Source: Hyphomicrobium nitrativorans NL23
GTDB taxonomy: Bacteria; Pseudomonadota; Alphaproteobacteria; Rhizobiales; Hyphomicrobiaceae
NCBI RefSeq assembly: GCF_000503895.1
Contig: NC_022997.1
Span: forward strand, 1,942,501 to 2,006,500
Length of the DNA: 64,000 nt
Reading direction: 5' to 3'
Shown: piece by piece, positions 25,704 through 36,109 of the stretch
Numbering within the stretch: position 1 is the first letter of the stretch
Layout of the letters: each line of letters starts with the position of its first letter
The notes under the pieces: model-generated
Databases searched by the model: none
The model's input: only the letters and a program-made list of their open reading frames with translations
Told to the model about the DNA's origin: nothing
Made by a program: the position numbers and the translations under genes

Positions 25704-27161
25704 ATGACATTAGTGAAAGTCAAACCGAGTTTTCGGCTGAGGGCTCTTGCTGCTCTTGTGGCCGTGACAGGCGTTGGGCTGTATCCGGTCTATGCCGCGC
25801 GTGCGGAAACGCTGAACGAGGCACTTGCCTCGGCCTACCAGTATAATCCACGTCTCGATGCCGAGCGGGCCCGCTTGAGAGCCACGGACGAAGAGGTGAC
25901 CCGCGCGCGGTCCGGCTTCCGGCCAAGGATCACCGGCAGCGCCGACATCAACTGGCAGCATAACCGCACCCGTACGGTCGGCGTTCCGGGAAGCACGCAC
26001 AACGACTTCAGCCCGAAGGGGTATGGGGTCGATTTCGTGCAGCCCATTTTTAGCGGTTTCCGTGTCATCAACGCGGTCAACGAGTCGGAAGCGAACGTGC
26101 GTGCCGCGCGTGAGACGCTTCGTGGCGTCGAGCAGTTCGTCCTGCTTGAGGCGGTCACGGCTTTCATGGACGTCGTGCGCGACCAGGCCATCGTCCGGCT
26201 GCGCGAGAACAACGTCAACGTCCTGACGCGCGAGCTGCGCGCGACCGAAGATCGCTTCGGGGTGGGCGAGGTGACACGCACCGACGTGGCGCAAGCACAG
26301 GCTCGTCGCGCAGGTTCCGTCTCCGCGCTCGATCTCGCGAAGGCGAATCTTCAGACGAGCCGCGGATCCTACGAGCGCGTCATCGGTCATGCGCCGAACA
26401 ATCTGGTGGAGCCCAACGGATACCAGCACGCCATTCCGGGCTCGCTCCAGGAAGCGATCGATATCGGAACGCATGAAAATCCCGTCGTGGTGGGTGCGCT
26501 CTACCTCGAACAGGCTGCGCGGTTCGGCGTCGATAGGATTCGTGGCGAGTTGCTTCCGACGGTGCAGCTCGAAGCGTTCTATCAGGATCGGTTCGATACC
26601 TCGCCCATCACGCGCGAATCCGAAACCGCCGCCGTGACGGGCCGCCTGACGGTGCCGATCTACGAAGGCGGCGAGGTCTATGCGCGCGTCCGTCAGCAGA
26701 AGCACATTCACGTCAGCCGTTTGCAGGAAATCGAGCAGGCGCGGAGCGAGGCCGAAGCGGAAGTGGTGGCCACGTGGTCGCAGCTTCTCGCGGCGCGGGC
26801 GCAGGTGGAATCCGATCAGTCACAGGTGCAGGCCAATACCACCGCTCTGACGGGGGTTCGCGAGGAAGAGCGCGTCGGTCAGCGCACACTTCTCGACGTG
26901 CTTAACGCCGAGGTCGAACTTTTGAACTCGCAGGTGCAGCTCGTGTCTACGCGCCGCAACGTGGTGGTGTCGAGCTACGCCGTTCTCTCCGCGCTGGGCC
27001 GCCTGGACGCAATAAATCTCGGCTTTACTTCGGTCGCCTACGATCCTGAAGCGCATTATCAAGAAGTGCGCCGTAAGCCTTGGGGTACCTCGATTACCCA
27101 CTCCGACGGACGCACGGAAGAGTTGTCCGGCGAGTCCGATTGGGCGGCAGGCGTAAAATAA
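25704..27161 (+). CDS. tolC: TolC family outer membrane channel protein
   Basis: Outer-membrane exit duct for type I secretion and efflux pumps. The 485 residues begin with a signal peptide (hydrophobic RALAALVAVTGVGLYPV then AARA) cleaved near residue 34. The duplicated helical repeat of TolC is visible: TLNEALASAYQYNPRLDAERARLRATDEEV near 36, SGFRPRITGSADI, QPIFSGFRVINAVNESEANV near 113, then the second half with TVQLEAFYQ, TVPIYEGGEVYARVRQQ near 323 and GQRTLLDVLNAEVELLNSQVQL near 395. It follows the Pcm-like gene by 354 bp. Confidence 0.93.
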   Translation: MTLVKVKPSFRLRALAALVAVTGVGLYPVYAARAETLNEALASAYQYNPRLDAERARLRATDEEVTRARSGFRPRITGSADINWQHNRTRTVGVPGSTHNDFSPKGYGVDFVQPIFSGFRVINAVNESEANVRAARETLRGVEQFVLLEAVTAFMDVVRDQAIVRLRENNVNVLTRELRATEDRFGVGEVTRTDVAQAQARRAGSVSALDLAKANLQTSRGSYERVIGHAPNNLVEPNGYQHAIPGSLQEAIDIGTHENPVVVGALYLEQAARFGVDRIRGELLPTVQLEAFYQDRFDTSPITRESETAAVTGRLTVPIYEGGEVYARVRQQKHIHVSRLQEIEQARSEAEAEVVATWSQLLAARAQVESDQSQVQANTTALTGVREEERVGQRTLLDVLNAEVELLNSQVQLVSTRRNVVVSSYAVLSALGRLDAINLGFTSVAYDPEAHYQEVRRKPWGTSITHSDGRTEELSGESDWAAGVK

Positions 27162-27484
27162 ATCGCTTGAGCCTCCCCGCCCGCCTGCGCTAGCTCAGAA
27201 AAATCTGCTCGTCGATTTTTGTTGTCATGTGGCTTTGCCACATCGTCGCCCACTATGGTGCTTAGCGTCACCTTCGGTGGGAGTCCCACACACAACTTTG
27301 CATGAGCGGGAATGCTGCGTCGGCTGGGGCGCTTAGTTGCTCCTCGCAAGCGTGAGCTGAACGTGCTCCTCGTCGCGTGCTGCGTACGAGGCTCTGGCGT
27401 CGCTGTCTGCGGCGTCCACTAAGTCGGGGGCGGTGCCTTTGCGGGTCGGTGCCGTGTGTCGTGGTGTGCGTAGGGAGTGGCGTC
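27162..27484. other. Intergenic region between tolC and the first PopZ-like gene
   Basis: 323 bp. A weak AT-rich hairpin AAAAATC/GATTTTT (27199-27220) ending in T-rich sequence may terminate tolC, followed by a TGTGGC-TTT-GCCACA hairpin at 27230-27244. The rest is GC/GT-rich with no gene I can support. Confidence 0.4.
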
Positions 27485-28447
27485 ATGAACATGACAGAGA
27501 AGAACGGCCAGCCGAGCATGGAGGAGATCCTCGCGTCGATCCGCAGGATCATCGCCGAGGAGCCCGCAAACCAGGCTTACGGAGATTTCCGCGGCAGCCA
27601 GCCTATCGTACTTAAAGGTGACGGCGTCCTCGACGACGCCGGCGATTTCGATCTACCCGCGATTTTCCGTTCGTCTTCGCTGCCCGCGCCGGACCGTCCG
27701 GCTCCGCTGCTTGGCCGCTTGACGGATGCGATCCGCAACGCGACGACGACGCCGGTCGAGGGGGCGAGCAACGGCGAGGATCACGGTCACAGCAACGGTT
27801 CTGGCGTGAACGGCGGCAAACAGCCGGACGTCCATCAGCCCTATCAAGGCTTGAGTTCGCTTCAGCCGGTCCGTACCGAGGCTTATCGCGTCGAGGACGC
27901 GGCCTCGATGAATGGTTCCGCTCATGTCAATGGGCATAAGAACGGGCAGGCCGCTGAGGTTGTCGCGGCCCCTGCGGCGGAACCAGCCGCTCCGGTCCAT
28001 GGAGCGGGTGCCGGCGCCGAGCAGCCCAAGCGGGTGATGGCGTCGTTCAAGGACACGCACTTCATGAAGATGTCGGCGGCGCCGAGCCCAGTTTCCACGC
28101 CTGCCCCGGCGGCTGTGGCCGAGCCTTCGCTTCCGGTAACTCCTGTCGCCTTCGCGCCGCCTGTCGCTTCGTTCGAGCCGGAGGCGATGCCGCCGGTGAT
28201 GGCCTATGTCGAGGAGGTTCTGGAGGACATGCCCGCACCGCAGGTGGTGGCGATGCCGCCGCCTCCGCTGCCCGCCTCGGCCGTGCCTGCTGAGACGATG
28301 GAGGGTGTCGGCTCCATCGAAGACACGACGGCGGATCTCTTGCGGCCGATGCTTCGTCAGTGGCTGGCCGACAATATGCCACGCATGGTGGAAAAGGCGC
28401 TCCATATCGAGATCGCGGAAAGTGTCAAGCCGCTGAAAAAGCTATAG
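27485..28447 (+). CDS. PopZ-like polar organizing protein (DUF2497), first copy
   Basis: DUF2497 proteins such as Caulobacter PopZ form a polar matrix that anchors chromosome centromeres and signalling proteins. The 320-residue chain has the family layout: N-terminal helix SMEEILASIRRIIAEEP at residues 10-25, a long low-complexity linker rich in Pro, Ala, Asn and Gly (residues 60-285), and the C-terminal oligomerization region DLLRPMLRQWLADNMPRMVEKAL at about 285-310. It starts with AGGGA upstream. A second DUF2497 gene follows 233 bp later and valS after that; popZ beside valS is the Caulobacter order as well. Confidence 0.85.
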   Translation: MNMTEKNGQPSMEEILASIRRIIAEEPANQAYGDFRGSQPIVLKGDGVLDDAGDFDLPAIFRSSSLPAPDRPAPLLGRLTDAIRNATTTPVEGASNGEDHGHSNGSGVNGGKQPDVHQPYQGLSSLQPVRTEAYRVEDAASMNGSAHVNGHKNGQAAEVVAAPAAEPAAPVHGAGAGAEQPKRVMASFKDTHFMKMSAAPSPVSTPAPAAVAEPSLPVTPVAFAPPVASFEPEAMPPVMAYVEEVLEDMPAPQVVAMPPPPLPASAVPAETMEGVGSIEDTTADLLRPMLRQWLADNMPRMVEKALHIEIAESVKPLKKL

Positions 28448-28680
28448 AACGCGTGCCGCAGGCGTTCCCGTTGCCCAAAATGCGGGGCTGCCTCGAAAAC
28501 GTCGCAAGCCGGGCCGAGCATATGTCCCGGTGGAGAGCACGCATAAATCCGCCGGATGCGTTGATGCCGGGGGGGATCGGCGGTACGTGTTCCCTAGTTA
28601 CGCGGAATGGCGCGTGTCCATCCTCGTGCGAGGCTCTCGCATGAGGCGGCGCGCGCTCCTATCGGCTGGACAGGTGGGGT

Positions 28681-30129
28681 ATGAATAGACCGGACAAGCC
28701 GGGCGAGCTCAGTATCGACGAAATCCTGGCGTCGATCCGCCAGAACGTTTCCGAGGAGCCTGACGCTCCGGCGCAGTCCGCTCTCGACCCTGTGCCGGAG
28801 GCTTCGCCGCCCGTGGTCCCGGGTCACGCTGCCCCGCCGCCGCTGGAAACACCTCCCTCGCTTCAGGATCGGTTGAACGGGACGTTCGGCAACGGCCTCT
28901 CTGCCGGGGGGGCGAGAGTTGCGGGACCGAACGGGACGAAGCGTCTGCTGCCGTTCGATCAAGATCTTGCCGATCTTCTCGACGAGCCGGATGCGGCGAA
29001 CGCCGCGAGCGCGACGCCAAAGCCCGAGACCCGGTTGGCGCCAGAGCCGGGGGGACACGGTGCGACGCCGCCATCCGTGACGAACGGTCCCGTGGAACCG
29101 GCGGCTGCGGCGAATGCTCCGTCGTCTCCTTCGCCCGATGCCGCTGCATCGGCGCCGCCCGCCGCGCCTGCACCTTTCGGTCGTGGTTTTGCGGAGAGCG
29201 CCCCTGCGCCACGTCCCCAGACGTTTGGCTTTCCACCGCTGACGAACCGGAAGGGTTTTTTTCCGCCGGAGCGGCCGGAGCCGGTGTTGCCGCCGGTCCG
29301 GAGCGACGATCTCGCCAAGACTGCCGCGCCCAACCCGTTGCTTGCGGCTAAGGAACCATCGCCAGCACCGGCCCTCTCCAGCTCCAGCAGCGCGAACGCC
29401 AGCGCTGCCGATCGGGTTTCGACGGCCGACCCGGCAACGCGCTTTCCGGATTTCGGCTCCGTCGTGCCCAGCGATGTGGCGGGACGTGGCCAGCCGACGC
29501 CCGACAGCGCGTTCGGTGCGCCGCCGCGTGTCGGCAGCGGTGCCGCGGCGCATGTGGGCACGAACGGATTTTCGCTTCGTCTGCCTCAGCTCGATCAGTC
29601 GGAGCCTCATACGTCTCTCGGCCGCGCGCCTCCGTCTCCCTCGCTTTCGACGGCTGCGTCGCCCGTCGTTCCGAATCCGGCTGCGCCGGAGCCAGCGAAG
29701 ACGTCATTCGGCGCAAAGCCCGACGCTGCTCCCGTTGCTGCGGATGCGGCGGGCAAGGATGCGGCGGCGGATGCGCTCGGTGCGCTTGCGCAGGGGCTTG
29801 CGGCATCTACGGCCAAATCGGATATGCCCGACGGCGTCGGCGCGGCGGCGCTTCAGGATCGCGCGCGTGCGTCGAGCGCTAGCGCTCAGGCGGCTGCATC
29901 GCCGCTTCCGGCTGCTCCACCGGCAACGGCGCCTGTGGCGACGCAATTGGTTTCCGAAGCGGATGCCGCGCCAGGACGTACGCTTGAGGATGTGGTGGCG
30001 GATATGCTGCGCCCCATGCTGCAGAAGTGGGTGGCGGAGAACATGCCGCGCATCATGGAGAAGGCGCTCCGCTCCGAGATGCAGCGAACGCTCGGCTCCG
30101 GCGGCGGCACCAAGCCGCCGGGCTCGTGA
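28681..30129 (+). CDS. PopZ-like polar organizing protein (DUF2497), second copy with extended linker
   Basis: A 482-residue paralogue of the preceding protein. The N-terminal helix reads LSIDEILASIRQNVSEEP and the C-terminal block VVADMLRPMLQKWVAENMPRIMEKALRSEM, both clearly the DUF2497 signatures. The linker between them is about 400 residues, Pro/Ala/Ser-rich with scattered Phe-Gly and Phe-Pro motifs, much longer than in the first copy. It ends with a Gly/Pro tail. It lies 156 bp upstream of valS. Two tandem copies suggest sub-functionalised polar scaffolds. Confidence 0.82.
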   Translation: MNRPDKPGELSIDEILASIRQNVSEEPDAPAQSALDPVPEASPPVVPGHAAPPPLETPPSLQDRLNGTFGNGLSAGGARVAGPNGTKRLLPFDQDLADLLDEPDAANAASATPKPETRLAPEPGGHGATPPSVTNGPVEPAAAANAPSSPSPDAAASAPPAAPAPFGRGFAESAPAPRPQTFGFPPLTNRKGFFPPERPEPVLPPVRSDDLAKTAAPNPLLAAKEPSPAPALSSSSSANASAADRVSTADPATRFPDFGSVVPSDVAGRGQPTPDSAFGAPPRVGSGAAAHVGTNGFSLRLPQLDQSEPHTSLGRAPPSPSLSTAASPVVPNPAAPEPAKTSFGAKPDAAPVAADAAGKDAAADALGALAQGLAASTAKSDMPDGVGAAALQDRARASSASAQAAASPLPAAPPATAPVATQLVSEADAAPGRTLEDVVADMLRPMLQKWVAENMPRIMEKALRSEMQRTLGSGGGTKPPGS

Positions 30130-30285
30130 GGCGCCGCTCTCCCTTTACCGACGCTCTTCAATTCTCCTGTCCCGCGCAACCTTGTATCCCGTGCTGGCGG
30201 CCCGGTCCCGCCGATTGACAGGCGGCGAGCGGGTTCGTAGGACGCCTGCTCCCCTTTCTTTTTCCTGTAAAGGCTCGCTCTTCCC

Positions 30286-33099
30286 ATGCTCGACAAGACC
30301 TATCAGCCCGCCGAGATCGAGCCGCGCATCACCGATCAATGGGACAAGGCCGAGGCCTTCCGCGCCGGGCGCCCGGAGCGTGAGGGCGCCGAGCCCTATT
30401 CGATCGTCATCCCGCCGCCCAACGTGACCGGCTCGCTCCATATGGGGCACGCGCTCAACAATACGTTGCAGGACGTGCTGGTGCGTTTCGAGCGGATGCG
30501 GGGCCGCGACGTGCTGTGGCAGCCGGGAACGGATCACGCGGGCATCGCGACGCAGATGGTGGTGGAGCGCCAACTCGCGTCCGAGGGCAAGGGCGACCGT
30601 CGCAGTCTGGGCCGTGCCGCGTTTCTCGATGAGGTGTGGCGCTGGAAGGACGAGAGCGGCTCCACCATCCTCAATCAGCTCCGGCGGCTCGGCGCGTCGT
30701 GCGACTGGAGCCGCGAGCGCTTCACGATGGACGAGGGGCTTTCGCGCGCCGTCGTCAAAGTGTTCGTGCAGCTCTATCGCGACGGGCTGATCTACAAGGA
30801 CAAGCGCCTCGTCAACTGGGACCCGAAGTTCCAGACGGCGATTTCGGATCTCGAAGTCGTGCAGGTCGAGGTCAAGGGATCGCTCACGTGGGCCGATGGA
30901 GACCTGGAGGCGCCGTTCGATGCGGCGGCGCTGGCGAAGGCGCTCAAGAAAGATCCTTCGGGGCACATGTATCACTTCCGCTACCCGCTGGCGGACGGGA
31001 AGACGTACGAGCATCCGATTGCGTTCGACGAGGAGGGGAAGCCCACCGCGTTCGAGACGCGCGGCTACATCGTCGTGGCGACGACGCGTCCCGAGACAAT
31101 GCTGGGCGACAGCGGCGTTGCCGTGCATCCCGATGATACGCGCTATGCGGCGCTCGTCGCGGCCGGTGCCAAGATCAAGCTGCCGCTTGTCGGGCGCGAG
31201 ATTCCGATCGTTGCGGACGAGTATTCCGATCCCGAGAAGGGGACGGGTGCGGTGAAGATCACGCCCGCGCACGACTTCAACGACTTCGAGGTGGGCAAGC
31301 GGCACGATCTCGCGAAGATCAACGTGCTCGACGCGTTCGGGAAGCTCAACGAGGACGTGCCGGCTGCCTATTGCGGGCTCGACCGTTTCGAGGCGCGCGA
31401 GAAGATCGTTGCCGATCTCGCGGCTCTCGGTTTGCTCGCGATGATCGAGCCGACGACGCATACGGTGCCGCACGGCGACCGTTCGAACGTCGTCATCGAG
31501 CCGTGGCTTACGGACCAATGGTACGTGAACGCCGAGGAACTCGCGAAGCCGGCCATTGCGGCCGTCGAGTCCGGCAAGACGAAGTTCGTTCCGCAGAACT
31601 GGGAGAAGACCTACTTCGAATGGATGCGCAACATCCAGCCTTGGTGCATTTCGCGCCAGCTCTGGTGGGGGCATCAGATCCCGGCGTGGTACGGACCCGA
31701 CGGGCATGTGTTCGTGGCCGCCGACGAGGCGGAGGCACGCGCACTCGCCGAGACGCATTATGCGGGGTCGAACGTTCCGTTGACGCTCACGCGCGACGAG
31801 GACGTGCTGGACACGTGGTTTTCGTCGGCGCTGTGGCCGTTCTCGACGCTCGGCTGGCCGGACGAGACCGCCGAAGTTGCGCGCTACTATCCGACGAGCG
31901 TGCTTGTCACCGGCTTCGACATCATCTTCTTCTGGGTCGCCCGCATGATGATGATGGGGCTGCACTTCATGAAGGAGGTGCCGTTCCACGACGTCTACAT
32001 CCATGCCCTCGTGCGCGACGAGCGCGGGCAGAAGATGTCGAAGTCGAAGGGGAACGTGATCGATCCCCTGCAACTCGCCGATAAGTACGGCGCGGATGCG
32101 CTGCGCTTCACGCTGGCCGCCATGGCCGCGCAGGGACGCGACATCAAGCTCGCGCCGGCGCGTGTCGAGGGCTACCGCAACTTCGCGACCAAGCTCTGGA
32201 ACGCGGCGCGTTTCAGCGAGATGAACGAGTGCGTGCGCCAGTTCGATTTCGATCCGCATGGGGTGACGCACACGCTCAACCGCTGGATCGTGGGCGAGAC
32301 GGAGCGCGCCGCCAACGCCGTGACGCAGGGCCTCGAAGGCTACCGTTTCAACGAAGCCGCGGGCGCGATCTACGAATTCGTGTGGGGCGTCTACTGCGAC
32401 TGGTATCTGGAGCTGATCAAGCCGATCCTCGCGGGCGACGACGAGGAAGCGAAGGCCGAGACGCGCAACTGCGCGGCATGGGCGCTCGACCAGTGCTTGA
32501 AGCTTCTGCACCCCTTCATGCCCTTCATCACGGAAGAGCTGTGGGCGCACATGGTGGAGCATGGCGAGCGGCGGCAGTCGCTGCTGTGTCTCTCCGAATG
32601 GCCGCGTCTTTCCGGCCTCGCGAGCGCGGAGGCGGACGCCGAGATCGGCTGGATCGTCGAACTCGTTTCCGAGGTGCGTTCGGTGCGGACGGAAATGAAC
32701 GTTCCGGCGGGGGCAAAAATTCCGCTGATCATCTCGGGCGCGAGCGAGGCGACGGTTGCGCGTGCGCGCCGTCACGAGGAGACGATCAGCCGGCTTGCGC
32801 GTCTCGAAAGCATCTCGTTTGGGGATGCGATCCCGAAGGGTGCGGCGCTGATCGTGATCGACGGGGCGACGGCCGCGCTACCGCTGGAAGGCGTCATCGA
32901 CATGCAGGCGGAACGCAAGCGTCTTGCGAAGGAAATCGAGCGCGCCGAGGGCGACCGCACCAAGGCGTCCAACTGGCTCGCGAACGAAGCGAACGTCGCG
33001 AAGTCGCCGGCGCATGTGGTGGAGCTTAACCGCGAGCGGGTCGTCGAGGGCGACGAACGGATCAAGCGGCTCAAGGCGGCGCTGAAGCGGATCGAGTAG
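30286..33099 (+). CDS. valS: Valyl-tRNA synthetase
   Basis: Class I aminoacyl-tRNA synthetase charging tRNA-Val. The 937 residues start with [16 protein letters not shown], the HIGH motif being HMGH near residue 51, and [15 protein letters not shown]. The editing (CP1) domain with [19 protein letters not shown] near 265 follows, then KSKGNVIDP with KMSKS near 585. The C-terminal coiled-coil arm ([16 protein letters not shown] and the last [13 protein letters not shown]) is typical. An AAAGG ribosome site precedes the ATG. An R1 repeat starts within a few bases of the stop. Confidence 0.97.
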   Translation: MLDKTYQPAEIEPRITDQWDKAEAFRAGRPEREGAEPYSIVIPPPNVTGSLHMGHALNNTLQDVLVRFERMRGRDVLWQPGTDHAGIATQMVVERQLASEGKGDRRSLGRAAFLDEVWRWKDESGSTILNQLRRLGASCDWSRERFTMDEGLSRAVVKVFVQLYRDGLIYKDKRLVNWDPKFQTAISDLEVVQVEVKGSLTWADGDLEAPFDAAALAKALKKDPSGHMYHFRYPLADGKTYEHPIAFDEEGKPTAFETRGYIVVATTRPETMLGDSGVAVHPDDTRYAALVAAGAKIKLPLVGREIPIVADEYSDPEKGTGAVKITPAHDFNDFEVGKRHDLAKINVLDAFGKLNEDVPAAYCGLDRFEAREKIVADLAALGLLAMIEPTTHTVPHGDRSNVVIEPWLTDQWYVNAEELAKPAIAAVESGKTKFVPQNWEKTYFEWMRNIQPWCISRQLWWGHQIPAWYGPDGHVFVAADEAEARALAETHYAGSNVPLTLTRDEDVLDTWFSSALWPFSTLGWPDETAEVARYYPTSVLVTGFDIIFFWVARMMMMGLHFMKEVPFHDVYIHALVRDERGQKMSKSKGNVIDPLQLADKYGADALRFTLAAMAAQGRDIKLAPARVEGYRNFATKLWNAARFSEMNECVRQFDFDPHGVTHTLNRWIVGETERAANAVTQGLEGYRFNEAAGAIYEFVWGVYCDWYLELIKPILAGDDEEAKAETRNCAAWALDQCLKLLHPFMPFITEELWAHMVEHGERRQSLLCLSEWPRLSGLASAEADAEIGWIVELVSEVRSVRTEMNVPAGAKIPLIISGASEATVARARRHEETISRLARLESISFGDAIPKGAALIVIDGATAALPLEGVIDMQAERKRLAKEIERAEGDRTKASNWLANEANVAKSPAHVVELNRERVVEGDERIKRLKAALKRIE

Positions 33100-33102
33100 G
33101 TT

Positions 33103-33187
33103 TTGCGCTCACGGGCCTGTTCGGCCGGCGCACTTGCGCCGGGTCGCGTTGCTCCCGGGCTGCTGGCGCAGCCGTATTCGCTCACGT
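33103..33187. repeat. R1 hairpin repeat between convergent genes
   Basis: Fills almost all of the 82-bp gap between valS and the DUF2939 gene and runs slightly into the end of the latter. It holds the stem CCGGCGC-ACTT-GCGCCGG (33125-33142), the conserved GGGTCGCGTTGCTCCCGGGC segment and a GGCTGC/GCAGCC hairpin, with short GCTCACG direct repeats at both ends. The stem differs from the 3.9-kb copies at paired positions. It probably acts as a bidirectional terminator or transcript-end stabiliser. Confidence 0.75.
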
Positions 33188-33787
33188 CCATTTAGCCATT
33201 GAGGTGAGTGACGCCTCGCGGATTTTCCGGACGCGCAGTTCGGTGAGCTTCCAGCTCAGGCCGCGCAGCTTCATCAGGCCGACGTAATGGCGCGTCGGAT
33301 CGTTTCGGTCGGCCATTTCGATCTCGAATTCGGTCGGCGAATGGAATTCCGCACGCTTGACGCGCGACCAAAACAGGCGCGCCCGCTCGGGCCAGGGGAG
33401 GGCCGCGTCGGCCGCAGCTTGGCCCGAGACGCTCTCCCGATAGAACTGGCGCACGTTGAAGAGCTGGGGCAGGCCTTCGGGCGTGATGTAGGCATCAACC
33501 ATGCCGTCGATGGCGCGCCGCCCGAGACCTGCTTTGATGCGTTGCCAGAGGCCGCGCTGTGTGACCGCGGTATCGCCACTCGCGACGGGCACGGGACCAG
33601 TCGCGAACTCCATGAGCGAGCCGCGCAGTGTCTCACGGACCGTCTGCCATTCGATCCTTTCGGCCAAGTATGCGGTGTCGCCGTTGCGGATGGCCTCACG
33701 AAGGAACCACGCCCCGACGAACGGGGAGGCGATGTAGCCCGCTGCGAGAAAGAAGGCGGCGATGGCCGCTATCCCAGACGATTTCAT
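33182..33787 (-). CDS. DUF2939 domain membrane-anchored protein
   Basis: The 201 residues match DUF2939: an N-terminal helix (GIAAIAAFFLAAGYIASPFVGAW) acting as anchor or uncleaved signal, followed at once by FLREAIRNGDTAYLAERIEWQTVRETLRGSL, the family signature of an exported lipoprotein-like protein. The C-terminal half has FWSRVKRAEFHSPTEFEIEMAD and WKLTELRVRKIRE. Function is not known for the family. It converges on valS, and the R1 repeat overlaps its final codons. Confidence 0.82.
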   Translation of the reverse strand: MKSSGIAAIAAFFLAAGYIASPFVGAWFLREAIRNGDTAYLAERIEWQTVRETLRGSLMEFATGPVPVASGDTAVTQRGLWQRIKAGLGRRAIDGMVDAYITPEGLPQLFNVRQFYRESVSGQAAADAALPWPERARLFWSRVKRAEFHSPTEFEIEMADRNDPTRHYVGLMKLRGLSWKLTELRVRKIREASLTSMAKWT

Positions 33788-34384
33788 CGGTTCTCCCGGC
33801 CCCGGTCCGGCGTGTCGCTTTCTCCATATAAACCAATGATTTGGGCCGCGTTCGGGCCAAGATATGACGTGCTCGAAGAAATCTGCGCCATCGTGTGCGA
33901 AGAAAGCGATTGTGCATCAACGGTTTGGCGGAGGGGCTAATTGTGGCGGCGCGACCAAACGCTCCGGTCTGCGCATTTTTCCGGGCCTCGGAACAGTCTT
34001 ATCACGGCCCATCATCGGCCGGGATCGGGTGCTAGCCATATAGGCTCTCCGGAGGGTCAAGCATTAACTGTGTTCTCAAAGCCACGCCTTCGCAATCGTC
34101 CGGAAAACGGACGCGGCACTTAACCGATGTTGCCTTGCGGCAACGAAATTCCCATCTGATGCCTCGTTTGAGCCACAAAGAAAGCGCAACGAAAAGTAGG
34201 AATGAACGGGAAGCTGCGGGGGCTTCAGGTTCGGAGCCGGCGATCACCCTCTTTTGCGGGGCAAACGGCCGGTCCTTTCGGAAGCGACCTTTATTGAAAT
34301 CACTTGGGGGACCCGCTCTTGAGCGGTGCTGCGCTTTGATGCGTGGCCGCGTCGAGAGCGTTTAAGAAGAAACGGAATGCACTG
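33788..34384. other. Long intergenic region upstream of ilvD
   Basis: 597 bp between the divergent DUF2939 and ilvD genes, the longest coding-free gap here without an obvious repeat. It contains two small hairpins, CGTCCG-GAAAA-CGGACG near 34095-34111 and GTTGCC-TTGC-GGCAAC near 34127-34142, and an AT-rich stretch near 33822-33880. I saw no attenuator leader peptide, riboswitch or convincing gene. It must hold the ilvD promoter and possibly a small RNA. Confidence 0.4.
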
Positions 34385-36109
34385 ATGGACGCGAAGACGT
34401 TCGACAAATCGAAGTTGCCCAGCCGGCATGTCACGGAAGGCCCGTCGCGCGCGCCTCATCGGTCCTACTATTATGCCATGGGTCTCACGGAAGAAGAGAT
34501 CCATCGTCCGTTCGTCGGCGTCGTGTCGTGCTGGAACGAAGCGGCACCCTGCAACATCGCGCTTCAGCGCCAGGCGCAGTCGGTCAAGGCCGGCGTCAAG
34601 GAAGCGGGCGGTACGCCGCGCGAGTTCTGCACCATCACCGTGACCGACGGCATCGCCATGGGTCACCAGGGTATGAAGTCGTCGCTCGTTTCGCGCGAGG
34701 TGATTGCGGATTCCATCGAGCTCACCATGCGCGGCCACAGCTACGATGCGCTGGTTGGCGTCGCGGGCTGCGACAAGAGCCTGCCCGGCACGATGATGGC
34801 CATGCTGCGCCTCAACGTGCCTTCGGTGTTCATGTACGGCGGCTCGATCCTGCCGGGCAAGTTCAAGGGTCATGACGTGACCGTGCAGGACGTCTTCGAA
34901 GGCGTCGGCAAGCATTCGGTCGGCGATATGTCGGATGACGATCTGCACGAGCTCGAATGCGTGGCGTGTCCGAGCGCGGGCGCGTGCGGCGCGCAGTTCA
35001 CCGCAAACACCATGGCGTGCGTTTCGGAGGCCATCGGCCTTGCGCTGCCCGGATCGGCGGGAACGCCTGCGCCCTACGAAAGCCGCGACGCCTATGCGCG
35101 TGCGAGCGGAGAAGCCGTGATGAAGCTCATCGCGCTCGGCATCCGTCCGCGCGACATCTGCACGCGTAAAGCGTTCGAGAACGCGGCGATCGTCGTTGCG
35201 GCAACGGGCGGCTCCACCAACGGCGCGCTGCATCTGCCGGCGATGGCGCACGAGTGCGGGATCGATTTCGACCTGTTCGACGTTGCCGAGATTTTCAAGA
35301 AGACGCCCTACATCGCGGATCTCAAGCCCGGCGGAAAGTACGTGGCGTCGGACGTGCACGAGATCGGCGGCGTGCCGCAGATCCTGAAAGCGCTGCTCGA
35401 AGGGGGCATCCTGCACGGCGATTGCCTGACCGTCACCGGCAAAACGATGGCGGAGAACCTTGCGTCGGTGACGTTCAACACCGAGCAGAAGGTGATCTAT
35501 CCGGTTTCCAACCCGATCACGCCGACGGGCGGTGTCGTGGGCCTCAAGGGCACGCTCGCGCCGGACGGTGCGATCGTCAAGGTGGCCGGTCTCCAAAACC
35601 TGAAGTTCCGCGGTCCTGCCCGCTGCTTCGATTGCGAAGAAGATGCGTTCCACGCCGTCGAAGCGCGCGAATACAAGGACGGCGAGGTGCTGGTGATCCG
35701 CTACGAGGGCCCCAAGGGCGGCCCCGGCATGCGCGAGATGCTGGCGACGACCGCGGCGCTCTACGGGCAGGGCGCGGGCGACAAGGTCGCGCTCATCACC
35801 GACGGACGTTTCTCAGGCGCGACGCGCGGGTTCTGCGTCGGCCACGTTGGACCGGAAGCCGCCGTGGGCGGGCCCATCGGGCTCATCCAGGATGGCGATA
35901 TGATTGCGATGGATGCCGTAACCGGCACGCTCGACCTCGAAGTCGACGAAGCCGAACTGGAGCGCCGCCGCAAGACCTGGAAAGCCCCGCCGAACGCGTA
36001 CCAGAGCGGGGCAATAAGAAAATTTGCGGATCAGGTGGGGCCGGCCCGGTATGGCGCCGTCACCCACGCAGGCGGGAAGGCGGAAGTTCACTGCTATGCG
36101 GACATCTAG
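34385..36109 (+). CDS. ilvD: Dihydroxy-acid dehydratase
   Basis: Iron-sulfur enzyme dehydrating dihydroxy acids in valine and isoleucine synthesis. The 574 residues contain [13 protein letters not shown] near residue 130 and [21 protein letters not shown] near 195, the Fe-S Cys motifs, and [26 protein letters not shown] near 475. The usual first Cys motif appears as [13 protein letters not shown] near 43. The start at 34385 is the best Met by family alignment. The last 14 bp overlap the exoR-like gene in another frame, so the two are probably co-transcribed. Confidence 0.95.
   Translation: MDAKTFDKSKLPSRHVTEGPSRAPHRSYYYAMGLTEEEIHRPFVGVVSCWNEAAPCNIALQRQAQSVKAGVKEAGGTPREFCTITVTDGIAMGHQGMKSSLVSREVIADSIELTMRGHSYDALVGVAGCDKSLPGTMMAMLRLNVPSVFMYGGSILPGKFKGHDVTVQDVFEGVGKHSVGDMSDDDLHELECVACPSAGACGAQFTANTMACVSEAIGLALPGSAGTPAPYESRDAYARASGEAVMKLIALGIRPRDICTRKAFENAAIVVAATGGSTNGALHLPAMAHECGIDFDLFDVAEIFKKTPYIADLKPGGKYVASDVHEIGGVPQILKALLEGGILHGDCLTVTGKTMAENLASVTFNTEQKVIYPVSNPITPTGGVVGLKGTLAPDGAIVKVAGLQNLKFRGPARCFDCEEDAFHAVEAREYKDGEVLVIRYEGPKGGPGMREMLATTAALYGQGAGDKVALITDGRFSGATRGFCVGHVGPEAAVGGPIGLIQDGDMIAMDAVTGTLDLEVDEAELERRRKTWKAPPNAYQSGAIRKFADQVGPARYGAVTHAGGKAEVHCYADI

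Noticed and set aside
30145-32775. Minus-strand open frame of about 876 codons
   Set aside because: Antisense to valS, which is fully supported.
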